Positions 49,261 through 60,560 of a DNA stretch of 64,000 nucleotides are shown piece after piece. Position 1 is the stretch's first letter, and every line of letters begins with the position of its first letter. A program made the position numbers and the translations under genes. The stretch is from Punica granatum (Eukaryota > Streptophyta > Magnoliopsida > Myrtales > Lythraceae): the NCBI RefSeq assembly GCF_007655135.1, contig NC_045130.1:6138001-6202000 (forward strand). The letters are read 5' to 3'. The notes under the pieces were generated by a model, which ran no database searches, was not told the origin of the DNA, and saw only the letters and a program-made list of their open reading frames with translations.

Positions 49261-50937
49261 ATGGGCGTGGAGTCTCCTCATAAGCCAAGGCTTCTCTCCA
49301 CAAACCTCTTCTTCCACTTCCTCTTGCTGTTCACAAACCTCCTCACTCTCTTCCTCTCCTCGGCCTTTTTCAACTCCTCCTGCTCTCTCATCCCTTCCCT
49401 CTTTCCTACGAGAGCTAACACTGCCACCGCTTCTGCTCGTTCCCCAGTCCCCGAGACGACCTCGACTGCTGCTGCAAATACAGATGACCTCCCGCCCGAG
49501 TTTCTTGCTTTCACTTCAGGTTTGTACGGGTTGATTGCCACAGAATGATCTATATATCCATTGTCCCCTCTAAATGAATGCTTCTAGGAAGATCATAATC
49601 GGTTTTTCATGACATGCTTTTGGGACTAGTTCTATTTTCGATTCCTAGCTAGCTTGTTAATCACCGTTGTTTTTTATTTGGCACATGTATGTATGTGTGT
49701 GTATGTATATATATATATATATATTTATTTATTTATTTTTATATATGCATGTATCAAATCGTGTTCGTTGTGGGAGGAGATTGTTAAAATTAGCGTTTGG
49801 CTTATGAGGAACACCGCTCGCTTAACAATGTCCGGATAACACAACGTAGTACATTTTAGGACATACATATGACTTGCTGAGTTACTAGAAGCCTTTATCT
49901 ATAAGCTTAACTTTTAGATCATTCAGGTTGATTTTCACCTTATTTGCGAGTATATATAGTGAAACTGAGCTTACTCCCATTGTCCAGGGAACTTGCTTCC
50001 CTTCGGCGTCAACCCAAACTTTGATTCAGACACAATGTTTGCTCCAGTAGGCCAGCCTTGTACCCAGTTCCCAGAGCTGCTCCGCCGGTACATGTCCTAC
50101 AGAGTGAATGGCTCCTGCCCCGATGATGAGCTCCTCGCCCAGAAGCTTCTCCTCAAAGGCTGCGAGCCACTCCCCAGGCACAGATGCCGTCCGGCTGCCC
50201 CCGCTGACTCTGTAGAGCCCCACCCTCTTCCAAAAAGCCTGTGGACGACACCATTGGACTCGTCAGTTGTCTGGACTGCCTACACGTGCAAGAACTATGA
50301 TTGCCTCATCAATCGTAAGCATAGGCAGAAGGGCTTCGATGACTGCAAGGACTGCTTTGATCTTGAGGGAGCCGAGAAGACTTGGTGGTCAGCTACACGG
50401 AGCAATGGGGGGATTGATTTCACCATTGACGAAGTCTTGTTGACTAAGAAACCTGGGACAATACGAATCGGGCTGGACATCGGGGGTGGCGTGGCCACCT
50501 TTGCAGTGAGAATGAGGCAGAGGAACATAACCATCATAACCACATCCATGAACTTGAATGGCCCCTTCAGTAGCTTCATAGCATCAAGAGGAGTTGTCCC
50601 CTCATACATCAGCATATCCCAGAGGCTTCCTTTCTTTGACAACACCCTCGACATCGTCCACTCAATGCACGTCCTAAGCAACTGGATCCCAACAACTCTG
50701 TTGCATTTCTTGATGCTCGATATCTATAGAGTCCTCAGACCAGGAGGTTTGTTTTGGCTCGACCATTTCTTCTGCGTGCAAGAGCAGTATGACCAGGTTT
50801 ATGCCCCGCTCATCGAAAGCATTGGGTTCAACAAGTTAAAGTGGGTCGTGGGGAGGAAACTCGACCGCAGCCTGGAGCTCCAGGAGATGTACTTCTCGGC
50901 ATTGCTAGAGAAGCCTCTAAAGAACTCTTGGCGATAG
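49261..50937 (+). CDS. Putative S-adenosylmethionine-dependent methyltransferase, At1g29790-like
   Basis: Plant membrane-anchored protein of the putative methyltransferase group related to Golgi pectin methyltransferases. Two exons, 49261-49519 and 49988-50937, total 1,209 nt = 402 aa. The ATG opens MGVESPHKPRLLSTN, then a signal anchor at about residues 17-38 (LFFHFLLLFTNLLTLFLSSA), then a Ser/Thr/Pro/Ala-rich stem. The lumenal part has many cysteines (QPCTQFPELL, GCEPLPRHRC, TCKNYDC, CKDCF). The Rossmann motif I is IRIGLDIGGGVATFAVRM, with DIVHSMHVL and LMLDIYRVLRPGGLFWLDHF as later methyltransferase motifs. Likely Golgi, type II topology. The actual substrate is unknown. The intron carries a GT/TA microsatellite (49685-49745). 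The antisense frames are shadows. Confidence 0.93.
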
Positions 50938-51529
50938 GTGTCAAACAAAACTTTCTTCTTCTTTTTACGTGAAAATATTTTTGTTCCTAAAATGTGTTTC
51001 ATCTGTATTCCTGGTGCCATGCCTTATAGTAATGTGAATCAATGTGCTTTGGGAAGATGACTCTAGCGAATTTAAGGGAACCGATATCCAGGAATCGATG
51101 TTCAGTTGGAAAGCCAGTTAGGGTGGTCGAGCTTGCTAAACATGAATGTTCAGTGAAATCGCCTTCCCATCTGGAGCTAATGGGCCTTAAAGGTAAGCAA
51201 CAAGCATCAATGATCGCAGAACATCTTCCCGCCTGATCGGGACTTCAACATCAATGACATACTCTATGTATCAAATTTACAGTTTTCGAACTAGAGCTTT
51301 CACTTCATTAGGACACGCCTGCAGTCGATGTTAATAAGGACGGATTTACATTCTTGGTTCTTTAGTAACCCACTGGCAAAAAATCAACAAGAGTAAATGC
51401 CAAGAATGACCAGTGCATCGGCTTTGATGGGCAAAGATGAAAGATGATTAACAACATACTCCGGGGTCGGCCTAAAAGGAACAGGCAGACGGATATGGAA
51501 AATGATGATTTGTGGTAGACGTAGATGTT
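50938..51529. other. Spacer between two convergent 3' ends
   Basis: Contains the 3' UTRs of the methyltransferase gene (+) and MMD1 (-). The 64-residue frame at 51042-51236 is not convincing as a gene. Confidence 0.5.
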
Positions 51530-53894
51530 TTAGTATGGGAGCTCCATCTCATTCAGATAGTCCAACTCCGGAGGCAGCAGGAAGGATCCGAAATGTTCGA
51601 ACTCACTCGTGATGCTGGACTGCTCAAAATCAAAGACCTCATCTTCGTGCCTGCTTCTGGACCCTACCACAGAGCCGCAGCAGGTCGAGCAGACGAACAA
51701 CGGTGGGACACTCTCTCGATCATTGATTCCACAGCACCTTGTGTGCTGCCACACCTCGCAGATATCGCATGCCACCATCCTCTCCCCGTCATCATCCTGA
51801 GCCCCGCATTCACATCTCACCTTCCAGTTCTGAGCCCCACCCTCGTACTTGAACTGCGTGCTCATGTCCGCCCCAGTCCCTCTAACCCAAACCTCCACAC
51901 CCGACTCTATGACCCCGAAAAGAACCTCCTCATCCTCCAGTTCCTCCATGGATTCGATCTCTTGCACCACGAGCCTCTCGAAAATGAAGTATGTGTCCCG
52001 AAATGCACTCTGAGCTGCCAGCTTCAGGTCTCTGACCGTGGCGTGTAAGGGAACCGAAACAATCTCACCAGGTGGGCGTTTAACTATGGTACTGTGCTTA
52101 TCATGAATCCCAAGTTCCCTGGGTAAGAGATTGCAGATAAAAGTTAGAAACTCTTCCTCCTCGTCCCGAAATGGCCACTCCTTTGCAAAGTGTTTGCTGT
52201 CAAGTACTGCCTTGACGGCTGCTGCCACTGGACCATCTGATGATTCAGGGTAGTTCAACAGCACATTCTTGTACATGTAGACCAAATCATCATAAGCATC
52301 GCCTCCGGCTGTTGGAACCGCTGAAGAAAACCTGTCCTGAACTGCCATCACCCCTTGCACTTCTGAGGCATTGGGCTCTGTAGCGCGGAGCTCATGGACC
52401 GTGTACTCAAGAATCCTCGTCACTGGATTCACTGCCCGACAGACGACGTAATTCCCAACAATCACATTGTTCAGCGATTTTAGGACATTATCTAGGAGGC
52501 CCGTATCACCAATGTGAGCCCGAGCTGCATCCCGCACATCCTGTCGGGTCATCCCGTTGTGGCCTGACCCGTCTGCTCTCTTCTCTAGCAATGCGTTGAC
52601 AATGACTTCTGCAGCTTGTTCAAGCCGTCTAGCAGGCCACCGAGTGTCCATATCTGATATCGCGGCAGCGAATTTCCTATACCGCAGGGGCTTGACTTTG
52701 ATAAGATTCTTCTTGTGAAGGCCTCCAAATCGATCCACTGGTTTCGAATCAGGCGATGGACAAGCCTTGATCAGTTTAGTCTTCAGCACGACACGGGACT
52801 TAACAGTCAATATGAACCTCAAGAGGTCTCTGATTGTGATCAGAGTAGCTTCACTCATATCTCTGTAGAATTGCACAATCGTCTTGATCTCTTTTGATTG
52901 CTTCCGACCCCTGAACTCCTCTAAAATCTTTTCGAGTTCCAGTGAACTTAACAGTTCAATTGCTTTGCAGTATTTGTTCTCTTTTACTCCAAAGCTCCCT
53001 CTCAAGAATCTGTAACCCCACCTCCCGAACCATGAGTGCCCATAAGCTACCCCGTATAAAAGCCGAAGATCCATGCACCGCTTTTTTGACACATCTTCGA
53101 CTGTAATTTTCCTGCAAAATTATCAAGTTCCTTCAGTAGTCAATAAATTTACAAAAGTCAGCAAATCTGTCTGTGCGGTTCAGGTTCGTTTATTTTACCT
53201 GGCACATAGGATTGAGCAGATCCGGTCCCACAGATCCATGATCTCACGGCCGCAGAGATACTTTGAGCCCCCTTCGATGCCATTGATGCATATCAAATGG
53301 CCAAACCCGTTCCCGTGGATCAGACCATGAAGCAGATGATTGGGGAGATCAAGGGCATTGGGTTCAAGTGGCTTATTCCAGGCACCATCCGTTGGAATTA
53401 TCATATGGTACCTCCTCCTTGATACGAAATGATTGCTCCAACCTTAATCAACCCGAACAAGATTGAAACAAATCAATGGATGGAAACGGAACAAGCTGCA
53501 AGAAACTGAACCTGAAATAAAGAGACCCTTCATAGCTAATTGTGCAAGAAATCAGAATCGACATTGATAAAGAAAAATCCTGGAGGGAGGTGATCACACC
53601 GGCTAATCGGCAGTGCTCGCAGAATGAGTGGGAGGACTCCTCGACATTCTCTTGGACAACATAGAATGGGACCGCGAAGCTCTTCTTATTGTGCATTAGG
53701 AGGGTGCACCAAACTGGCATCCCATCGAGGGAGTAGTCCTCGGGCATGGTGCATTCTTGCAGGAAGAGGCAGATGTTGTCACGGAACAGCGCAGTGGGTC
53801 TGATTGGGCAGCCCGGATTCGCGAATGTGTGGAAGCTGAAAAGCTTTGGGCGGCGCTTGCGCTTCCTGCAGGAATGGAGGATCGGGATCGACAT
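51530..53894 (-). CDS. MMD1: PHD finger protein MALE MEIOCYTE DEATH 1 (DUET)
   Basis: Nuclear chromatin reader required for male meiosis in Arabidopsis; its PHD finger binds methylated histone H3 and it promotes transcription of meiotic genes. Three minus-strand exons: 53894-53600, 53442-53199 and 53111-51530, total 2,121 nt = 706 aa (Arabidopsis MMD1 is 704). The N terminus has SCRKRKRRPKLFSFHTF; exon 2 encodes SNHFVSRRRYHMIIPTD and the LHGLIHGNGFGHLICINGIE block. Exon 3 has the LRLLYGVAYGHSWFGRWGYR block and NGMTRQDVRDAARAHIGDTG. The C4HC3 PHD finger is at about residues 613-658 (CECGAQDDDGERMVACDICE, VWQHTRCCGI, FVCSTCC) with all metal ligands present. The start is supported by family match. 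It diverges from NDUFS1. Confidence 0.96.
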
Positions 53895-54405
53895 TTCTTG
53901 TTCTTGATCTTGAGATGGATGGTCCCGCAGCTGCTGGGAGATCGGCTGCGTGCAGAGAGTGGGGACTGAGCTGAGGGGTCCTAACTCCTAACTGATCGAA
54001 TTCAGTTGGTTTGGTTCAAGAAGTTTGTAAGGGCAGTTGCCTTCGGTTGGGACTCCCGCTTAAATTTGAACGCGACTCTGGTGGGTTCTTAAAGGCCCAA
54101 TCCTCAATGGGCCTGAGAGGCCCAATAGGAGTCCTTTATTGGGCTGGGCCTTGGAGAAAAGTCCAAGGTCCGGGTCGGTTAACGGAACCGACAGTACAGA
54201 ACAGCCTATGACTACTCGCCGTTCTCGTGGAGGAGAACCAGAAATGGTAAGGCGCGTGCTCATCACGGCCCACCCAGTCCCTCGATAGCGTTCCTCTTTC
54301 ATCCTCCATCGGCAGCGAGCAGCTAATCTGAGCTCACATCTCGTCTTACTCTTCGCCATTGACGGACTGAACGAGAGCTCACTGAGCTGATCGAATTGTG
54401 TAGAA
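53895..54405. promoter_or_regulatory. Shared divergent promoter of MMD1 and NDUFS1
   Basis: Only 511 bp separate the two start codons, and the genes point away from each other. The right half holds the site II cluster described separately. No TATA box is obvious on the NDUFS1 side, as is usual for plant housekeeping genes. Confidence 0.75.
54094..54150 (+). promoter_or_regulatory. Cluster of five site II elements upstream of NDUFS1
   Basis: Five TGGGCC/T motifs lie within 57 bp: GGCCCA at 54094 and 54119 (reverse orientation), and TGGGCC or TGGGCT at 54108, 54140 and 54145. Site II elements, bound by TCP factors, are the established promoter motif of nuclear genes for plant mitochondrial respiratory subunits, which fits the NDUFS1 gene 256 bp downstream. 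Confidence 0.75.
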
Positions 54406-57400
54406 ATGGGGCTGGGGTTGTTAGCTTCGAGGGCTCTTAGAGCTAAGCTCCTCCAAAACCCTAGGTCCGCCACAGCATTTGCCCGCACGATCGTCTCCAC
54501 GCCCGAGCTCCAGAGCTCCGAGGCATCGGCGGCTCAGGCTCAGCCCGATCCCACCCCGGATCTCCCTCCCAGGAAGCCCATCGGCGGCGCCCGGGTCCAC
54601 TTCCCCAACCCTGAGGATGCCATTGAGGTGTTCGTCGACGGCTACCCCGTCAAGATCCCCAAGGGCTTTACTGTCCTGCAGGCCTGTGAGGTCGCCGGAG
54701 TTGACATCCCCAGGTTCTGTTACCACAGCCGGCTATCGATTGCCGGAAACTGCCGTATGTGCTTGGTCGAGGTCGAGAAGTCGCCCAAGCCTGTTGCTTC
54801 TTGCGCTATGCCTGCTCTTCCTGGTAATCTATCTTAAAGTGAGCTTTTCTCCATTTTTGTTATTGGAAGTTGGAATTTAGTGGAATGAAATGCTTTGAAC
54901 GGTTTTGATTTGGTTCCCATTTGGAATTGCCGTGTAGTTACTCCTATGATGTCTGGTTGGGGGTTTATTAAAGCCATAATTTAGTCAAATTTGAAATCTT
55001 GGATTCTTATTGCCCCTCATGTTCGATTCTCTGCGCCCCCCTTATTTTTGTGTTTCCCCTTCGCTGTCGTGAGCTTATATTGTTGTAGGTTTATGAAGAC
55101 AGTGAGTATGAAATTATATTTCCAAGATGATCACTAGTGCCATGATGTAATTGAGTCTTCCAATAGTTATGTTTTTGGATATTTTCCTCTGCCCTATCAG
55201 TTTGAGCTCCTTGCATGAGGGAACACTCAACCAGATAAAAACATCGTAATAGCTCCTACTCGTTGTCCGAGGAGTAGATATTGTTGCGCTGGTGTTCTGA
55301 TCATGGAAGATTTTGATTGCACAGGAATGAAGATCAAGACTGATACACCAGTTGCCAAGAAGGCGAGAGAAGGGGTGATGGAGTTTTTATTGATGAATCA
55401 CCCCCTTGATTGTCCCATCTGCGATCAGGGTGGAGAGTGTGATCTCCAGGACCAGTCGATGGCTTTTGGGTCTGACAGGGGAAGGTTCACTGACGTGAAG
55501 AGGTCTGTGGTTGATAAGAACCTTGGTCCTTTGGTGAAGACTGTGATGACTCGTTGTATCCAGTGCACAAGGTCAGAAGCTTATCTATCACCTTTACAAA
55601 TTCTACTTTTGCTAGTTTCTTGTGGTATTGTCTAATTCCCCATTTACATTGCTTAGGTGCTTATGTTTGTAAGTTTTGGTTTCATGAGCTGTAGTTAGTA
55701 TACGTGAAATTTGTTTTATCCAACGGAAATTGCCGGATGCATTTCCATCTCATTGTTGCAAACTATATCGCAACTTCTGATTGATGTGACCACTTTATTA
55801 CATAGGTGCGTGAGGTTTGCAACAGAGATTGCTGGAGTTCAAGATCTCGGCATGCTAGGACGTGGTAGTGGAGAAGAAATAGGGACTTATGTTGAAAAGC
55901 TCATGACAAGTGAACTTTCTGGAAATGTAATAGATATTTGTCCTGTTGGAGCCCTCACCTCAAAGCCTTTTGCATTTAAAGCTCGAAATTGGGAGTTGAA
56001 GGGAACAGAAAGCATTGATGTTACTGATGCAGTGGGATCAAATATCCGAATTGATAGCCGTGGCCCTGAGGTCATGCGCATTATTCCTCGGTTAAATGAG
56101 GTAAATCTTAACTCAAATTGCCTGGCCAGTAACCATGTTGATATTTATGTCTCTTCTTATTGTAGAGGCTGTTTCTTCTATTCAAGTTATTTTCCCCTTT
56201 AGTTTCTTCATTTCTCAAGTTGGAGTATATGTTTCAAACCCGAACATGTAGTTCTGGTCACTTACCTTATCAAGCTGACGTTGTAGGACATAAATGAGGA
56301 ATGGATATCAGACAAAACTCGTTTCTGTTATGATGGTCTAAAGAGGCAGAGGCTTAATGACCCTATGATTCGTGGTGATGACGGGCGCTTCAAGGTCGTG
56401 AGCTGGCGTGATGCCCTCACCATGGTTGCTGATGTCATCCACAAGGTTGCACCTGAGCAGATTGTGGGGATTGCTGGGAAACTGGCTGATGCAGAATCTA
56501 TGATAGCGCTTAAAGATTTCTTGAACAGAATGGGGTCAAATAATGTGCTGAGTGAAGGCAATGTGAAGCTACCAAATGCTGATCTGAGATCAGGATACAT
56601 AATGAATACTGGCATTGCCAATCTTGAGAAGGCAGATGCTTTCCTTTTGGTTGGAACCCAGGTAAGCCTGTTTTCATTCCTCTTATGGGGTACAATTGTC
56701 TTAGATATTTGACCCATTTGATATCTCAGTTTTTCAGCGTTTCATTTGCCCCATCTTGAAAAGAAGGAAGATTATAGATTGAAATTTATAGGACGTTGCA
56801 TAATCCAATGAGTTAGTAAATTATGATCTAGAACATTCTCGCTCATGTTCCTCATTCTTTCAGTCTCTGCAAAGCAATAACCTGGGTTTGGGAATCTGAA
56901 GTTTTCTTTTTACTCCATTCTCTCTTATTCTTACTTGCTTTTGCGGTTGCAATTTTCTATTGCCAGCCAAGAGTAGAAGCTGCGATGGTGAATGCAAGGA
57001 TCCGGAAGACCGTTCGGGAGTCCCATGCTAAAGTCGGCTACGTAGGTCCTCCCACAGATTTCAACTACGATCACGAACATCTTGGCACGGGCCCAAAGAC
57101 TCTCACTGAGATTGCAGAGAACCGCCACCCATTCTCTTCTATCCTGTCGAATGCCAAGCACCCCGTCATCATTGTCGGTGCTGGCCTCTTTGACAGGGAG
57201 GATTCAGATGCAATCTTATCCACCGTGGAGACCATCGCCAAGAATGTCAAAGCTGTCAGGCCTGATTGGAATGGTTACAATGTTCTGCTCCTGAATGCTG
57301 CTCAGGCAGCAGCACTTGATCTTGGGTTGGTCCCACAGTCCGCTGACAGCATCAAGTCCGCAAAGTTGGTGTACTTGATGGGTGCTGATGATGTGGACTT

Positions 57401-57869
57401 GAAGGATATCCCAGATGATGCATTCGTGATCTATCAAGGGCATCATGGCGATCACGGTGTTTATCGTGCTAATATAATTCTTCCCTCCTCGGCTTTTACT
57501 GAGAAGGAAGGGACATACGAGAACACTGAAGGGTGTGCTCAGCAGACTGTCCCTGCAGTTCCTACTGTCGGGGATGCCAGAGATGACTGGAAGATAATCC
57601 GGGCTCTGTCTGAGGTGGCAGGAGTTCAGCTGCCTTATGATTCCCCTGTCGCCATCCGGTCTCGGATCAGTACCGTGGCTCCAAACCTATTGAGCGCGGA
57701 CGAGAGGGAGCCTGCCACTTTCTCGACCACTACGTTGAGGCCAGACGTAAAGCAGAAGATGAGTGCGAATGATTTTGGCACCGCAGTAGAGAACTTTTAC
57801 ATGACCGATTCTATCACAAGGGCTTCAAAGATAATGGCTCAGTGCAGTGCAATGCTTCTGAAGAAATGA
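54406..57869 (+). CDS. NDUFS1: NADH dehydrogenase (complex I) 75-kDa Fe-S subunit, mitochondrial
   Basis: Largest peripheral-arm subunit of mitochondrial complex I; carries Fe-S clusters that pass electrons from NADH to ubiquinone. Five exons: 54406-54823, 55325-55571, 55806-56100, 56287-56661 and 56967-57869, total 2,238 nt = 745 aa (Arabidopsis EMB1467 about 748). Residues 1-65 are a mitochondrial presequence rich in Arg, Ala and Ser ([20 protein letters not shown]). The 2Fe-2S domain spans about 75-150: [20 protein letters not shown] with a later Cys (VASCAMP). 4Fe-4S motifs follow: [20 protein letters not shown], then [16 protein letters not shown] and [15 protein letters not shown]. The remainder is the molybdopterin-oxidoreductase-like domain, which in complex I binds no molybdenum. 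All cluster cysteines are present. Exon 2 starts at an internal codon (GMKIKTDTP); the ATG at 55303 is not a start. Confidence 0.97.
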
Positions 57870-60430
57870 TTTGTTCAGTGAGTCCTTTCATTAATTAAAC
57901 CAATAAAAGTCTGCAGATTTCTCTCTTTGTTCTTTTGTAGTTCCAATGGTCAGAGCATTGGCCCGTGTAAGAATCTCGGATTTTGATAGTGCACAGAACT
58001 TGGTTGCAATGCCATAAATGGAGTTGAACGATAAATGGCAATGTCATCTGTGGATTGTGATGTAGGTTTCTCCGCTATTTCAATCTTGTGATATATGGCC
58101 TTTTACGGCAAATTTTCTTTTAAAAGCTGTATATGCGCGTTTGCTTCTGATATCCCTTAAGCAAGTTAAATTAGTTGTTTGTTATTTATAAGCTTGTGCA
58201 GTCGCTACCCGTAAGATTGCTTGAGAGGTTGAGTTCAGACTTGAGGACGTAAGATTGTTCTAGAGGTTGTGTTTGAGGACATGTTGAACTACTGAGGCAG
58301 TAACTTGCTGCTGTTGTATCGTTCTTGATTTGATGAATTAAAAATAGATTCATGCTGTTAATATGATTAATACTTCTTACCACTTTCGTGGGTTTGAACT
58401 TTTTCCTAGGTTTTCCTTCAACAGTTAATTCATTTAATTTAGGAAAAAAAGATAAAAATTCGCCTTGTGGTTTGGACTCGGAACAAATCGCACCATGTTC
58501 TTTTATTTGAGACGGTTAACTCCCTTGTGATTTGTTCCGTTGGACGTAGGGTGACGGCGTTAATTTTTTTTTCATTTTCAGACCTCAATCATTAATATTT
58601 TAATCATTTTGGTTCTAAATATTTTTCTTTTATCATTCCTATCCTCAACTTTTCATTTTGTTTCATTTTAGTTCTATAAAGAAAATTGAAAGGGAAGGAG
58701 GTACCGGCGACCTCGATGGAGGGCTCGGGGTCGCCGATTGACGGCTCCAATCCCGAATCGACCGGGGACTCCGAGTCGGAAGGGGATTTTTCCCTTTTTC
58801 CCTTTAATTTATCTTTCGGAACGACTGCTTAAATTCATACTAATGGAGATAACTGAAATTAATATGTCTAAATTATGGGAGAAAAACTGAGGTATATGTG
58901 GTAGCTGCCAAGGATGAACGATATGTCATGTTAAGAGCTTCACATCTTGATGTGGACTATCCGTAGCTAAGTCGCAAATCAATCATTTTAAGGTGGATGG
59001 AGCAGTATTGATGGAGATGAAACGATATTAATAGATCCAATCATCCAATCATCCTCCGCGGCTTCAATATCAATGGGATGTGTCCGTAGTTAAAAACACC
59101 AAGCCATGGACGAGCGTTGCTGCGTTAGTGAGAGCTGTGGACGCACATACATATATCCACATACATATATGCATATATGATAACTGTATGGAAGAATTTT
59201 TCACGACCGTGTGGGCCATAGAGATGTGGACAAAAATGTATGGGCAGCGCCATATTATCTTTAGCTAATATCATTAATTTCTTCATTCGTGTGAAGGATA
59301 TATTACTAGAGTTTCGACCGGGAAACAAAGGAAGCTGATCGTGATCGAGAAGCATATCGACTGTCGTAGAAAACTAACTCAACGCGTCTCTAGACGATGA
59401 AGAACGTCGCCTATGTGTGGCAGAGCGTCGTATTTATAGCATGAAAATGGACTGCGCAGAAGAAATAAAAACATCGTAGTCGATGGTGTACAAGCAGACA
59501 TGGCAGCAATGTAAGAATGCCCTTGTTGACATTGGGGTGGATAATCAATTATTCAAGGCACAATTGATTTGACTTGAGATGATTGGATTTATACGCAGGA
59601 GCCCCACTGACTCGTCTTGGAAAACAAAAATGGCACACTGCTCCATTCTGTAGGACGAACTAAAGAGCCTGCTAGCCTCCTTCGGGGAAATCAATTTGCT
59701 TGCCTCAGATATCAATTTTAATCGATTGTGACCCGGTCCCATATCTCAGCATGTCCTGATATATACATGAGAACGAGTTCGAGCACGGTAATTGAGCGAA
59801 GTTACTAGCACCCACTATAGATGAGTTGGAATGAGAAGTTTTATCAATCGAAAGAGGAGATTACAGAACAACATGATATATCGAAAGTCTATGAGACCTG
59901 AGGCTTGGGTTTGTGAATTAATTCGAACAAGCCGAATACCGCCTTCATGTATGTTCCAACCCATGGACTCTAATCAACTGCCCCACATGGAGTATCTAAT
60001 GACCCCAAATTAATAATCTATACGGTCTTATTATATATGTTAACACCTTTTTTTGGGTCAGGACCAAATTAACGCGGTGAGTCAACAATAATATATCGTA
60101 ACTCGGGTAGCCCCTACGCGTTTTGATTTGTCTTAACCCCAATTTTAGAACCATATGATATGTAGGAACATCTTTGGACGACACAAAAACATTCTTTCCT
60201 ACTTAATTAGTATTTATCCTCGTGTCGTCTTCTTGGAGCCGATGACCAAGCTGATAATCAATTAATCATGTTTTCCTAAACTATGCAGTCACAGATCCTT
60301 GTACATATCTGACATGCACATTTATATTAACAGGAGCAAATTTCGAAAACATCCAAGTAATATATATTAATTCGCAGGCAATATAATAATCCAAGCAATC
60401 TTGAATTTACTTTCGACATGCACCATTTGA
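57870..60430. other. NDUFS1 3' UTR and spacer
   Basis: The NDUFS1 3' untranslated region probably extends to about 58150. A GC-rich repeat-like block lies at 58440-58840. No gene seen; short frames have random composition. Confidence 0.5.
58440..58840. mobile_element. Possible fragment of a MULE-like repeat
   Basis: A start resembling common plant repeat ends (CGCCTTGTGGTTTGGACTC, GATTTGTTCCGTTGG) leads into a GC-rich core with GGCGACCTCGATGG and GGTCGCCGATTGACGG. The style resembles the core of the MITE at 25235-25738, but no matching inverted arm was found on the right, so it may be truncated. Confidence 0.35.
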
Positions 60431-60439
60431 TATCCGAGA

Positions 60440-60560
60440 GTCCGATCAACTCGGCTTTTTTAGGTTCAAATGGATCAACTCACTAATAGATAAAGTTCTT
60501 TCATTAATTGTGAATTTTTTCTATTAACAAAATTCGAATCCGATATCCAAAAGGAGAAAT
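60440..60560 (-). mobile_element. SINE-like copy (truncated)
   Basis: The minus strand has GGATTCGAATTTTGTTAATAG, AAAAATTCACAAT and CTATTAGTGAGTTGATCC, aligning with the copy at 48150-48297. Confidence 0.5.

Noticed and set aside
55303..55324. ATG before NDUFS1 exon 2 (MEDFDCT...)
   Set aside because: Lies in the intron, upstream of an AG acceptor at 55323-55324 that joins exon 1 in frame.
58909..58920. GCCAAGGATGA resembling miR169
   Set aside because: Only an 11-base match; the remainder of the mature sequence and the star arm are absent.
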